Shown here piece after piece: positions 48,448-57,121 of a stretch of 64,000 nucleotides of DNA. This stretch comes from Paenibacillus taihuensis (GTDB taxonomy: Bacteria; Bacillota; Bacilli; Paenibacillales; Paenibacillaceae). The translations under genes and the position numbers were made by a program. The notes beneath the pieces are model-generated. The model ran no database searches, was not told the DNA's origin, and saw only the letters and a program-made list of their open reading frames with translations. The first letter of the stretch is position 1. The number at the start of each line of letters is the position of its first letter. The stretch is taken from positions 40,702 to 104,701 of the forward strand of contig NZ_QTTN01000005.1 in NCBI RefSeq assembly GCF_003386535.1, given 5' to 3'.

Positions 48448-49800
48448 ATGAGGCAGACGAACGACAGGGAGTGGGAGGAAGTAAGCGGCGCCCTCTTCGA
48501 GAATAGCAGACGGCAGTATATCGATCAGCTGCGGAATCAAGTTGAAACGCTGCGTTTACTGATGGAGCAAGCAGCGGAAGAGGCGGAGCTGGAGCAGCTT
48601 AGAAAGTTCTATCATATCGTACATATGATCAAGGGAAGCGCGCCGATACTGGGTCTGGCACGGGTTGGCGCGATTGCGGCCAGAATCGCGGAATGGTGGG
48701 AATGGACGGGGCGGGATTATGCCGCCTTCGGAGAAGGCGTCCTCTACCAGCGCTATCGCCAAAGCCTTGAAGGCTCGCGTTATTTGCTGGAGCATCTGTG
48801 GCTGGAAGCGGAAGGCTGCGCGGATACGTTTGACTGGGGCAAGCAGCAGAGCACGGGGGACTTGTCCGACTATCGCGCTTCTAATGGCGGGCGCATTCTG
48901 GTCGTCGAGGAAGATGCCGTGCTGCGCCGCTATCTGGCCGATCGTCTAACGCTGGAAGGGTATGAGGTGCATTGTGCCTCCGATAGGGAGACGGCGCTTA
49001 CCCTGCTGCAACGTTATGATTTTCAGCTTGTTACGCTTGAGCTGATGCTGGACCTGGAGCCGGAGCCTCGGAGCCGACATGGACTTCTTACATCAATCAA
49101 GCGAGAGTTCGGCTTGGAATGGATACCGATCATCGTGCTGTCCGGCAACGGCGATGTACAGGATAAGATTAACTGCCTGCAAGCAGGTGCGGATGATTAC
49201 TTGACGAAGCCCTTTCAATATGAGGAGCTGAGCGCGCGGATTTACAGAAGCATTGCGAAGAGCCGGGCATATGAGTCGATGGCGTTTCAAGATCCGTTAA
49301 CGGGTCTGTATAACCGTCGGTATTTCGATAGGCAAGTCCAGATCGAGGTCAACCGTGCGCAGAACCGCTTGGGCAATATTACGCTTGTTCTAATTGATAT
49401 TGATCATTTCAAAGCGATTAACGACAATTACGGGCACTCGACCGGTGATTCGCTGCTGCAAAGCTTCAGCAGCTTGCTGAAGGCAAGCTTCCGTCAGGCG
49501 GATATCGTCGCGAGGTGGGGCGGCGAGGAATTCATGGTCATCATGCCGAATACGACGGAGTCTGAGGCCGAGCAAGTGATTGACTCGATTATGAGCAAGG
49601 TGCGGGAGAATCCGGTTCTGCGGGAGGCAACGGCTGACTACTCCATCACGTTCTCTGCAGGCGTCGCGCAATGGGTGCAGGATGTCACCATTGAAGATTG
49701 GATTATGTTAGCTGATTACGCGCTGTATAAGGCGAAGCGGAACGGACGGAACCGCTTGTCCAGATATTCCCGGAAGCGGCGAGGTGGCGTGGAGCAATAG
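48448..49800 (+). CDS. Hpt-REC-GGDEF diguanylate cyclase
   Basis: 450 residues. Hpt domain, residues 1-120, with the phospho-acceptor His59 in IVHMIKGSAPILGLARVG. REC domain, 147-275 (ILVVEEDAVLRRYLADRL ... DDYLTKPFQYEEL), where the usual phospho-acceptor Asp is Glu198 in LVTLELML. GGDEF domain at the C-terminus with DPLTGLYNRRYFD and active site RWGGEEF (358-362). The inhibitory I-site RQAD (349-352) is present. It should make cyclic di-GMP. The Glu may mimic permanent phosphorylation. AAAGAGG precedes the ATG. Confidence 0.9.
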   Translation: MRQTNDREWEEVSGALFENSRRQYIDQLRNQVETLRLLMEQAAEEAELEQLRKFYHIVHMIKGSAPILGLARVGAIAARIAEWWEWTGRDYAAFGEGVLYQRYRQSLEGSRYLLEHLWLEAEGCADTFDWGKQQSTGDLSDYRASNGGRILVVEEDAVLRRYLADRLTLEGYEVHCASDRETALTLLQRYDFQLVTLELMLDLEPEPRSRHGLLTSIKREFGLEWIPIIVLSGNGDVQDKINCLQAGADDYLTKPFQYEELSARIYRSIAKSRAYESMAFQDPLTGLYNRRYFDRQVQIEVNRAQNRLGNITLVLIDIDHFKAINDNYGHSTGDSLLQSFSSLLKASFRQADIVARWGGEEFMVIMPNTTESEAEQVIDSIMSKVRENPVLREATADYSITFSAGVAQWVQDVTIEDWIMLADYALYKAKRNGRNRLSRYSRKRRGGVEQ

Positions 49801-49867
49801 CGATGGATATGAAAGCGCTGCAGGTTCTGTGCGAGACAGGCAGTGTTGCATGCTCTACGATTAATTC

Positions 49868-49926
49868 TACGACTGACCAGACGGACGGTACTTCTAGTTC
49901 GCGAAAGGTCAGTCGTAGTTTTTTTA
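49868..49926 (+). terminator. Terminator of the GGDEF gene
   Basis: 12-bp perfect stem CTACGACTGACC / GGTCAGTCGTAG around a 27-nt loop, then eight T. Confidence 0.9.
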
Positions 49927-49959
49927 TTCGGGTCTAGTATCACCAAACAATATGGCCAG

Positions 49960-51138
49960 TCACATCCCAACTCGCCCGAGCTGATCCTCCAGCAGCTCGC
50001 CCCAACGGCGCTGCCACTTGGCCAGATCGAAGGCGGCAGCGGTCCCGCGCGCATGCATCGCTAGCTCCCGGCGAGCGGATTCATCAACCAGCAGCTGCTT
50101 CACAGCGCGGTACAGCGCTTCTTCCGTCGGTGGGACTCGAAGCCCGTTATAACCGTCAATGATCAGGTCGTTCAGCCCGCCGACATTAGTGGCAACGACT
50201 GCGACACCGCAGCTCATCGCCTCGAGGCAGGAGAGGGACGTGCCCTCTGAATAGACGGTTGGAATGACGGCGACATCCGCCGCTTGATAAGCATCGCGAA
50301 CCGCGTTGAAAGCATAAGTGCGGTGTACGATTCGATCACGATGCGGATGGCTGACTAGCCAGGTTTGAAAAGCGACCGCAACCGGCGTCCCCGCAACCAG
50401 CTCCCCGGCAAACTCAACGGTCAGCGTTGGAAGCTCCCGCAGCAGGCGGTCCGTTATGAGCATCATCGGCACGATGCCCCGTTCGTAGCTTAGCCTGCGG
50501 GGGTATAACAGGCGGAGCGCTGGGGCTTGCTCACCCGATCCATCATCCTGCACTTCGGATTCTTCCTGTCCCGGTCCTTGACCCTGTCCCTCCAATGGCT
50601 TAAACCAAACTGTATCCACCGCATTCGGCAGCAGCACGAGCCGTTCGGCATCGTCATAGGAGCAGCAAGCACGGCAGTACGTCTGAAAATGCGAATCAAC
50701 GCTCACGATCCGATCGAGCCCGCTCACCGCACCTTGAATCATGACGGCAACGTCGGCTTTTATGGACTCGCTCATGTCATGCCAATCCCAGTTGACGCCA
50801 TGGCAAATTCCGATACTGCCTGCACGGTAGCGGATCGGATGCCACAGGCAGCTGCCGTAGATGACAAGCCCCTCGGCATCGGCGGCCATCCGCTCGAAAG
50901 CCCCGGCGATATCATTCAACTCGTACTTATATCCGCGAACGAACACGCCGAGATAGGTCGTTTCGAAGCTGTTGAAGTACGACAGCTGATGCACGACCGC
51001 TCTCCAGCCGCGGCTCTGAATGACGCCGCACAGGTCATAGATGTATCGCTCAAGCCCCCCGCCAAAAGGCCTCGAGTACGCTTCGCCCTCCGCATATCCG
51101 TTCAAATAGCTGTGCGTCAGAATCGTCACGGTCCTCAT
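49960..51138 (-). CDS. GT4-family glycosyltransferase
   Basis: 392 residues with the GT-B fold. N-terminal domain: HSYLNGYAEGEAYSRPFGGG and SIGICHGVNWDWHDMSESIK. C-terminal sugar-nucleotide site: LLYPRRLSYERGIVPM and the E-x7-E motif in EGTSLSCLEAMSCGVAVVAT followed by NVGGLNDLI. A Gln/Glu-rich linker (GQGQGPGQEESEVQ) lies between the domains. Last gene of a three-gene operon with 4-nt overlaps. Confidence 0.88.
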   Translation of the reverse strand: MRTVTILTHSYLNGYAEGEAYSRPFGGGLERYIYDLCGVIQSRGWRAVVHQLSYFNSFETTYLGVFVRGYKYELNDIAGAFERMAADAEGLVIYGSCLWHPIRYRAGSIGICHGVNWDWHDMSESIKADVAVMIQGAVSGLDRIVSVDSHFQTYCRACCSYDDAERLVLLPNAVDTVWFKPLEGQGQGPGQEESEVQDDGSGEQAPALRLLYPRRLSYERGIVPMMLITDRLLRELPTLTVEFAGELVAGTPVAVAFQTWLVSHPHRDRIVHRTYAFNAVRDAYQAADVAVIPTVYSEGTSLSCLEAMSCGVAVVATNVGGLNDLIIDGYNGLRVPPTEEALYRAVKQLLVDESARRELAMHARGTAAAFDLAKWQRRWGELLEDQLGRVGM

Positions 51139-51881
51139 GTCTGCGGCTTCACCTCCTCGTCCTCCTGCCAGCGTACAAGGTTCGGCTGTGGATCAAGGAT
51201 GGAGGCATACTGGGCCAAGCTGCCCCACTGCCCTTGCGGATCGAGCTTCATATAGCGATCATATTTGGCGCGGCGCGACGCTTCATCGCCGGCCCAGCCG
51301 TAGTGTTTCACTCGCAGCTCAGAGCCGATCCCTTGCAAAGCAGCGCAGGAGAGCGGCAGACGCGGCACATGGTGATCCCAGGCCGGATAGAAATACGAGT
51401 ACTGCGGCATGTAGCGCACAAGCATCATCGTATGGCGCTTATGCAGCTGCCACAGCGAATCATCCCGGTAGTAGGCGAGCGATCCCCAGAAGTCGTACAT
51501 GCGGAAGCCGACCCAATCGTATCGATCTTGATCAATGAGCTGCCTGAGCTGCGTCTTCGCTTTCTGTTCGAAAAATTCATCCGCATCGATCGCCAGCAGC
51601 CAGTCGGGCTCAGTCTGAATGGCAGCCGCCCAGAGCAGGTACCGAAGCCTCGCTTCCTGCCCGAACAGCGGCTCTCGAAGCTCGACAAGCCGCTTTACCT
51701 TATCGAAGGAGCGGCAAATTTCCGGGGTTGCGTCACTGCTGGCATCATCGACGATGACGATTTCATCGACAAACGTGGACAGATCGGCGAGCGCGGCTTC
51801 CAAGTAGCGGTCCGCTTCATTGCGCACCTGCATCATGGCCGTCAGCTTGTTCCCGGTCCTCTTGCGCAAAGGTCTATTCAT
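51135..51881 (-). CDS. GT2-family glycosyltransferase
   Basis: 248 residues. GT-A motifs: TAMMQVRNEADRYLEAALAD, IVIVDDASSDATPEICRSF and LLAIDADEFFEQ. It lacks TPRs, unlike the three enzymes at 41-47 kb. Overlaps both neighbours by 4 nt (ATGA), so its product level is tied to theirs. Confidence 0.88.
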   Translation of the reverse strand: MNRPLRKRTGNKLTAMMQVRNEADRYLEAALADLSTFVDEIVIVDDASSDATPEICRSFDKVKRLVELREPLFGQEARLRYLLWAAAIQTEPDWLLAIDADEFFEQKAKTQLRQLIDQDRYDWVGFRMYDFWGSLAYYRDDSLWQLHKRHTMMLVRYMPQYSYFYPAWDHHVPRLPLSCAALQGIGSELRVKHYGWAGDEASRRAKYDRYMKLDPQGQWGSLAQYASILDPQPNLVRWQEDEEVKPQT

Positions 51882-53059
51882 GCGTAATCCCCCTCCGCCA
51901 GCCGCTGCGCCTGCCCGTCGACGGCAGCCAGCTCCGCAATGGATTTCAGCGGATCGGCGCCGTGCATCGCCGCCTGCAGGATGGCGTGAACGGCTTCATG
52001 CCGCTTGCCCTGCAGCGCGAGCGCCGTGCCTTCGAGCAGCTTCAGCTTCGTGTGATCGGCGACAGTTCTCCGGGTTTCGCCAAGAAGGTTCAACGCGGCG
52101 TCCGGCTTGCTGCAAGCCGAGTACACATCATAGAGCAGGGAGCGGACAAGCCCGCGGTCATCGTCCTCCTGAAGCGCTGCGAGCGACTCCGCCGCACGCT
52201 GATAATCCTCGTTCATCCGCAGCAGCAGCGCCGCGGCAAGGGCATCCTTCCCCTCTTCCTGCAAAGCGGCCATTGTCGCGTAAGCCTCACGCTCCGCGTC
52301 CGACACCGCAGTAATTCCATAGGTGGCGATAGCATCGCAGGGCTTTCCGAGCTGCAGCCGAATGACCGAGAGGAAGCGGAAGTATGTCGTGACAGCCGTG
52401 TCCTCGCTAGCGAACACCGCCTGCTCGAAGGCTAGCTTCGCCCAATGCTCCGCCTGCTCATGCTTGCCCAGCAAGTAAAGATACACGGCTTGGAAAAAGG
52501 ATTGCATCGCAGAGGGCCGCAGCGTCTTCAGCTGCTCCTCGCGAAAATCCTGCCTCCGCTGCAGCTGCAGCTTCGCCAGCGAATCGATCGGCTTGCCGCT
52601 GATCGCATCGACGGCAGCGGCATCGGCAATCGCGTCGGAGGCGAGGTCGAGCCCGTCGCGGATAAAGACGCGGCTGCGCCGGAACCACTGCTCGAGGTAG
52701 AGCGGTTCCGAGCTCGCCACGATAAGTGTCGCCGCGGCGCACAACGCGTCGCGACAGCGCAAATAAGCGTCGTCCCCGAATTCCTGGGACTCGGGGAGGA
52801 GCGCGATAAGCGCGGCCGGTGCACGGCCGGCAATTTCATAGATCCAGCACGGATGCGTAACGATCGCCGCGGTTTGCGGCCAAGGCAGCGTGTGCAGCTC
52901 ATCCAGCGTGATCGGAAGCAGAGAGGAGGGGGCGCCGGACAGCCCGGCTGGTGTCGTGACCACATAGACGGACCGTTCGCGTCCTGCGGTTTCCAGTATC
53001 GTCTGGTAAGGAAACGCCTCCCATGCACAGTGCGGAAATAACACAATCGTGTCGATCAT
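51878..53059 (-). CDS. TPR-like protein of a glycosylation operon
   Basis: 393 residues. The N-terminal 140 residues form a Rossmann-like half (IDTIVLFPHCAWEAFPYQTI; IAGRAPAALIALLPESQEFG) that resembles the first domain of a GT-B enzyme or its remnant. Residues 180-393 are helical TPR-like repeats (SFFQAVYLYLLGKHEQAEHW; LLLRMNEDYQRAAESLAALQ). No catalytic motif is recognised. First gene of the operon; probably a scaffold or partner for the two glycosyltransferases. Confidence 0.7.
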   Translation of the reverse strand: MIDTIVLFPHCAWEAFPYQTILETAGRERSVYVVTTPAGLSGAPSSLLPITLDELHTLPWPQTAAIVTHPCWIYEIAGRAPAALIALLPESQEFGDDAYLRCRDALCAAATLIVASSEPLYLEQWFRRSRVFIRDGLDLASDAIADAAAVDAISGKPIDSLAKLQLQRRQDFREEQLKTLRPSAMQSFFQAVYLYLLGKHEQAEHWAKLAFEQAVFASEDTAVTTYFRFLSVIRLQLGKPCDAIATYGITAVSDAEREAYATMAALQEEGKDALAAALLLRMNEDYQRAAESLAALQEDDDRGLVRSLLYDVYSACSKPDAALNLLGETRRTVADHTKLKLLEGTALALQGKRHEAVHAILQAAMHGADPLKSIAELAAVDGQAQRLAEGDYA

Positions 53060-53198
53060 TGTTTGCAGATCCCACCGTTTCTGCTATAGGATAGGGCGGC
53101 CTAATGAAGCTCCTCATCCATTGTATGGGACCGGGGTGGGCAACATTCCATTCGGCGGGTTGTCCAATTGGCACGGCATCTAGGCTGCCTCGCAGTTT

Positions 53199-53386
53199 CT
53201 ATATTGGATTTATCCACTGTAGAATGACTTAAATCTTCGAAATTGCAACCTATAATGGATAAATCCACTCATTTCTGCTCGAAATGAGCTTTTTAAGCTC
53301 TTTTCGCCGAAAATGAGTGGAAAAATCCAACATAGCCAAGTAAAACGGCGGTTTTCGGGTGAAATGAGTGGATATATCCCACATAG
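53199..53386. repeat. Intergenic phrase cassette, GGATWWATCCACTCATTT type
   Basis: Forward phrases at 53199-53222 and 53250-53277 (CTATAATGGATAAATCC then ACTCATTTC). The core ATTTCTGCTCGAAATGAGC is at 53271-53289. Inverted phrases lie at 53309-53335 and 53361-53386. The gap 53060-53509 otherwise shows no gene; 53060-53198 should hold the promoter of the glycosyltransferase operon but I could not place it. Confidence 0.8.
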
Positions 53387-53447
53387 CAAAACCGATCGAG
53401 CAGTTTGTCGGTTTGAATCCGAGTGCCCGCCGCAACCGAAACGAGAA

Positions 53448-53473
53448 GAGGCCCTCCATCGCTGGAGAGCCTC
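53448..53473 (-). terminator. Terminator of the YceI gene
   Basis: 11-bp stem with one mismatch (GAGGCTCTCCA / TGGAGGGCCTC on the minus strand), loop GCGA, then a TTCTCGTTT stretch; 37 nt after the stop. Confidence 0.75.
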
Positions 53474-53509
53474 GTTCACGGTCATATCATGGATTCGAAC
53501 AGCAGCAAC

Positions 53510-54043
53510 TTAAGCTTGCTTGCCTGCTTCGAGCTCGATCGAAATTTTTACTTCGTCGCCGATCAGCACGCCGCCTGTTTCAAGCGCTGCGTTGTATGTC
53601 AGGCCGTACTCGCTGCGTTTGATTGCGCCTTTTGCGCTGAAGCCGGCTTTCTCGTTACCCCATGGGTCTTTGCCGCTGCCTTCGTAAGTCACTTCGAAGG
53701 TTTCCGGACGCGTTACGCCGTGCAGGCTCAGGTCGCCTGTTACATCGTATTCGCCGTCGCCTGTGCGAACGATCTTCGTTGCTTTGAACGTCAGGTTCGG
53801 GTGCTCTTCTGTGTTGAAGAAATCGCCCGTGCGCAGGTGGTTGTCGCGGTCGGCGTTGCGTGTGTCGATGCTGCTCAGCTCAACAGTGAATGCAATGCTC
53901 GCGCTTGTCAGATCTTCCGGATTTGCTTCGATTTCAGCGCTGAAATTGTGGAATGTACCTTTTACTTTTGCGATCATCATATGACGAATCGTGAAGTCTA
54001 CCGAGCTGTGTGTTGCATCAACGACCCATTTGGATACGGACAT
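53510..54043 (-). CDS. YceI family lipid-binding-like protein
   Basis: 177 residues without a signal peptide, so cytoplasmic, as in many Firmicute YceI proteins. Lipocalin-like barrel signatures: WVVDATHSSVDFTIRHMMIA, VELSSIDTRNADRDNHLRTG, DFFNTEEHPNLTFKAT, GDLSLHGVTRPETFEV and KAGFSAKGAIKRSEYGL. The family binds isoprenoid-type lipids. Often induced by stress or quinones. AGGTTTC and GGGAGG lie before the ATG. Confidence 0.92.
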   Translation of the reverse strand: MSVSKWVVDATHSSVDFTIRHMMIAKVKGTFHNFSAEIEANPEDLTSASIAFTVELSSIDTRNADRDNHLRTGDFFNTEEHPNLTFKATKIVRTGDGEYDVTGDLSLHGVTRPETFEVTYEGSGKDPWGNEKAGFSAKGAIKRSEYGLTYNAALETGGVLIGDEVKISIELEAGKQA

Positions 54044-54084
54044 GAAATGAAACCTCCCAAGGTTTACTTACTTTTAATAATAAG

Positions 54085-54131
54085 CTTTACTATCTAAAGT
54101 AAGTGTAGCCGGAGTGCCATATCGTTGTCAA
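54085..54131 (-). promoter_or_regulatory. yceI promoter with palindromic operator
   Basis: On the minus strand TTGACA (54126-54131), 18-bp spacer, TACACT (54102-54107). Around the start point lies the 16-bp dyad TTACTATCTAAAGTAA (54087-54102), similar in layout to MarR/DUF24-type boxes, with a further AAAGTAAG arm. Confidence 0.75.
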
Positions 54132-54156
54132 CAGAAATATCTTGAATTTAAAATAA

Positions 54157-55728
54157 TTATTTCGCCTCAGGATAAGGGAACAGGTCGATCATGCTCACCG
54201 TCTGTCCGCTCTCGTTGGTGAACACGACATGCTCCCGCCTGAAGCCGCGCGGACTATCCAGTCCGCAAGCGGCAGCGAGAGAGAACAACCCTTCCCGCAG
54301 CTGCAAAATATAGTTCATTACCCGCCACTGCTTCTCCTCAGGAGCGAGCGCAGCCTGGTACTTGGAGTCCGTCGTCGTAATGCCTGTCGGACATTTGCCG
54401 GTATGGCACTGCAGCGCCATGATGCAGCCGTTCGCCATCATGAAGCCGCGCGCGGAATTGACGCAGTCCGCGCCAAGCGCGAGGGCGATTGCCACTTTAT
54501 CCGGCGTCACGAGCTTGCCTGAGGCGAAGATGCGGATGCGGTCGCGCACGCCGAACTTGCGCGCCGTATCGTCGAGGATGACGAGCGCTGCGTAGAGCGG
54601 CAGCCCCATGCCGTCGGCCATCGCTTTGAACGTCGCGCCGGAGCCGCCTTCCGAGCCGTCCACCGTAATGAAATCGGGGTACGTGTCAAGCAGCTGCATC
54701 GCTTCGAACAAGGGCTCGAGCCGCTTCGGATCGCCGACGACGATCTTGATGCCGACCGGCTTGCCGCCGGCCTCTTGCAGCGAGCCGATGAAGCGGATGG
54801 CTTCCTCCGCGTTCGTCAGAAACTCGAACCGGTTGGGCGAGTTGACCGTCTTGCCGACCGGAACGAGACGCGCCGCAGCAACTCTCTCCGTCACCTTGGA
54901 GCCTTCCAGATGGCCGCCGCGGATTTTGGCACCTTGATGGAATTTGAGCTCGAACGCTTTGATATTCGGCACGGCAGCTTTGCGCTTGAACTCCTCGATC
55001 GAGAACTTGCCCGTGTCATCGCGGAAGCCGAACAGGCCAGGGCCGATCTGCGAGACGACGTCGACGCCGGTAGCGAGATGCACGTCCGCGACGCCGCCTT
55101 CGCCCGTATTGATCCAGGAGCCGCCCGCCATGCGAGCGCCGCTGCCCGTGGACTGAATATAATGCTCGCCGACCGCGCCGAAGGAGGTCGCCGAAGCGCC
55201 GAACAATCCTTTTAGCCGCCACGGCTGTTTACGGTTGGGACCAACGATAATGACGTCGTCATCATGGAGCAGCCAGCGCTTGACGTTCTCCTCGATGAAT
55301 TTCTCCTGCCGGGTGAACAGGGTCTCGTTGGTGATGACATACCGCTTTCCTTGTACGAGCTCGTCGTTATCGACCTTCAGCTCGCTCGTCAGCTTCGGGA
55401 ACATCGTATTGGAGAGGTAGAAGCCTGGCTTCTCATAGTCGCGCCGGCCGCCGAAGGATATGAGGTCGGTGCGGTATTTTGCCGCGTAGACGAGACCTAC
55501 AAAGTCCGCACGGGAGAAGGGCTTTCCTTCGGTATCGCTGTCGAACCAGTATTGACGGAACTCAGGGCCAAGCTTCTCAAGCAGATAGCGAATCCAACCG
55601 AGAAAAGGGTGCGAGCGCAGAATGGAGTGCTTCGCTTTCCTGGAGAGGGAGTACATGTAACCGAAGAAAATGATGATGGGCAGCACGACAATAATAAGCA
55701 GTGCGGAAACCAGAATTGTAGTCACCAT
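54157..55728 (-). CDS. yerD: FMN-binding glutamate synthase family protein (YerD-like)
   Basis: 523 residues. An N-terminal membrane helix (ILVSALLIIVVLPIIIFFGY) is followed by the glutamate-synthase alpha barrel: GAVGEHYIQSTGSGAR, ADVHLATGVDVVSQIGPGLF, VDGSEGGSGATFKAMADGMG and the Cys cluster CIMALQCHTGKCPTG for an iron-sulfur centre. It lacks the glutaminase domain, as in YerD and archaeal-type GltB. The electron donor is unknown. Single gene with GGAGGC before the ATG. Confidence 0.9.
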   Translation of the reverse strand: MVTTILVSALLIIVVLPIIIFFGYMYSLSRKAKHSILRSHPFLGWIRYLLEKLGPEFRQYWFDSDTEGKPFSRADFVGLVYAAKYRTDLISFGGRRDYEKPGFYLSNTMFPKLTSELKVDNDELVQGKRYVITNETLFTRQEKFIEENVKRWLLHDDDVIIVGPNRKQPWRLKGLFGASATSFGAVGEHYIQSTGSGARMAGGSWINTGEGGVADVHLATGVDVVSQIGPGLFGFRDDTGKFSIEEFKRKAAVPNIKAFELKFHQGAKIRGGHLEGSKVTERVAAARLVPVGKTVNSPNRFEFLTNAEEAIRFIGSLQEAGGKPVGIKIVVGDPKRLEPLFEAMQLLDTYPDFITVDGSEGGSGATFKAMADGMGLPLYAALVILDDTARKFGVRDRIRIFASGKLVTPDKVAIALALGADCVNSARGFMMANGCIMALQCHTGKCPTGITTTDSKYQAALAPEEKQWRVMNYILQLREGLFSLAAACGLDSPRGFRREHVVFTNESGQTVSMIDLFPYPEAK

Positions 55729-55837
55729 GGTAGGGCAGCCTCCGAATGAGATTTTGTAGGGACCATTGCCAGTTTTAAGTATACCATGGGCTTCCAGATT
55801 TTAACCGCCGGAGGACCGTCAGACGAGCGAAATATAA

Positions 55838-55863
55838 AAGAGCCGCCAGTTTAAGCGACTCTT
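55838..55863 (-). terminator. Minus-strand terminator upstream of yerD
   Basis: AAGAGTCGC / GCGGCTCTT on the minus strand with one mismatch and an 8-nt loop, then TTATATTT. It would end transcription from the decayed Fn3-PA14 gene. The rest of the 309-bp gap 55729-56037 shows only yerD leader sequence and no gene. Confidence 0.75.
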
Positions 55864-56037
55864 CATCCATCTATGTATTCGCTATGCAACTTTCTGAACG
55901 TCTCCCGTAGACGCTTAAATATACGATTGGGTATCGCTGTTTAGCACGATTCTAGCATATTTTCCCTAATTTTGATAGAACCGCAAAAGACTCCAGCCCC
56001 CGCACCGCGAGAGCTGAAGCCTGTCAAGCCAATCGTA

Positions 56038-56712
56038 TTAGTACTGCGAGATGTTGCTTGCCCCGATTACCGTAATCGTCGAGATGCCAGGTCCGGTCCA
56101 GCCGACAGCGAGGTTGTCGCCGCCTCCGCCGTCTTTGTGCAGTACCTCAAAATAATACGGCACGCCTGCGGTTAACGTAATCGATACGGACTGCTGCGAC
56201 GCGTTCTTGTTCCATTCGCGAACGCCGGTGCATTCGTAGACGGAGGCGATCATCGTTTTGTTCGACGGGCTGTTGTTTGTGCTCAGCCACAGCTGCGATG
56301 CATCGTCGCTCGCGATGTAGAACGTATACGCGCCGCTTGTTGTTGGCGTAATGTAGCCGCGAATGCGGTCGCCATAGTTGTCCCCGTAGTTGGTCGGACC
56401 TTCAAGGCTCGTTAGTGTCGCTGTTCCGGTCGGTGTCGTGCCAGTCGGAATGCTGCTGACCGCTGTGCCGGAGATGCTGGTCCAGTACTCCCATACTACG
56501 CTGCCAGAGCCGCCTGAGCCACCGCTTCCGGCAGTGTCAGTCGTCATGTTAACTGCGCTGCTTGCTGCCGAGACATTGCCTGCGGCATCCTTCGCTTTGA
56601 CCGTGAACGTGTACGCTGTGCTTGCGCTCAGCCCGCTCACCGTGAACGAAGTGCCGGGCGTCGAGCCGGCAAGAGTCGAGCCGTTGTAGACGTCATAGCC
56701 GGTAACGCCGAC
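56038..56712 (-). pseudogene. 3' remnant of an Fn3-PA14 secreted protein gene
   Basis: The minus-strand frame begins inside a fibronectin type III domain (VGVTGYDVYNGSTLAGSTPG; LSASTAYTFTVKAKDAAGNV) and continues through a Gly/Ser linker into a complete PA14 domain (VWEYWTSISGTAVSSIPTG; RIRGYITPTTSGAYTFYIAS; VPYYFEVLHKDGGGGDNLAV). The Fn3 part is cut off right where foreign repeat sequence begins (56713-56740). No signal peptide, no ribosome site and no upstream exporter remain. The intact gene would have encoded a secreted carbohydrate-active or adhesion protein. Confidence 0.75.
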
Positions 56713-56739
56713 TTGGAAGGCGGATATTGCCGCTCTCCC

Positions 56740-56874
56740 CTAACGGTTGTCACAGCGCCTAAATGGCACCATACGGACATCTCTATTTTCTAACGGTTGT
56801 CAGCGCGCCTATTTGGTGATTTTCTGCTCAAAATGAGCCCATTTGCAGGAAATAGCCGCTGTGACAACCGTTAG
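56740..56874. repeat. Intergenic phrase cassette, CTAACGGTTGTCA type
   Basis: Forward phrases at 56740-56770 and 56790-56818 (CTAACGGTTGTCA ... CCTATTTGG), core ATTTTCTGCTCAAAATGAGC at 56819-56838, inverted phrase at 56845-56874 ending TGACAACCGTTAG. Same order as at 39341. Confidence 0.85.
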
Positions 56875-56958
56875 AGCAAGCATGGATGCCCAGAGAGGCT
56901 GCGTTTGCAAAAAAACAGGATCAGGGGAAACCCGCCCTTCACCGCCGCTTCACACCTC

Positions 56959-57033
56959 GAGAGTCGGATTTCCCGACTCTCAGCTCGGCTTCGTTGCATT
57001 TTCGCGCGTGAGAGTCGTGTATTCCGACTCTCA
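56959..57033. repeat. GAGAG/CTCTC hairpin family, cluster 3
   Basis: Two hairpins: GAGAGTCGG / CCGACTCTC (56959-56981, loop ATTTC) and TGAGAGTCG / CGACTCTCA (57009-57033). Both are followed by CAGCTC or AGCTC. The rest of 56713-57121 has no gene. Confidence 0.8.
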
Positions 57034-57077
57034 GCTCATTCTCGCTTTCGTTCGCGGTGAGCAAACAAACCAAAAAA

Positions 57078-57116
57078 CCACATTGCTCCGCGTTCAAGGA
57101 TAGCAATGTGGCTTTT
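57078..57116. terminator. Terminator of the ABC exporter operon
   Basis: 10-bp stem CCACATTGCT / AGCAATGTGG with a 14-nt loop; on the minus strand it is followed by TTTTTTGG, 5 nt after the ABC gene stop. Confidence 0.87.
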
Positions 57117-57121
57117 CTACT

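Noticed and set aside
53423..54097. 224-residue plus-strand open frame
   Set aside because: Antisense to yceI, which has promoter, ribosome site and terminator.
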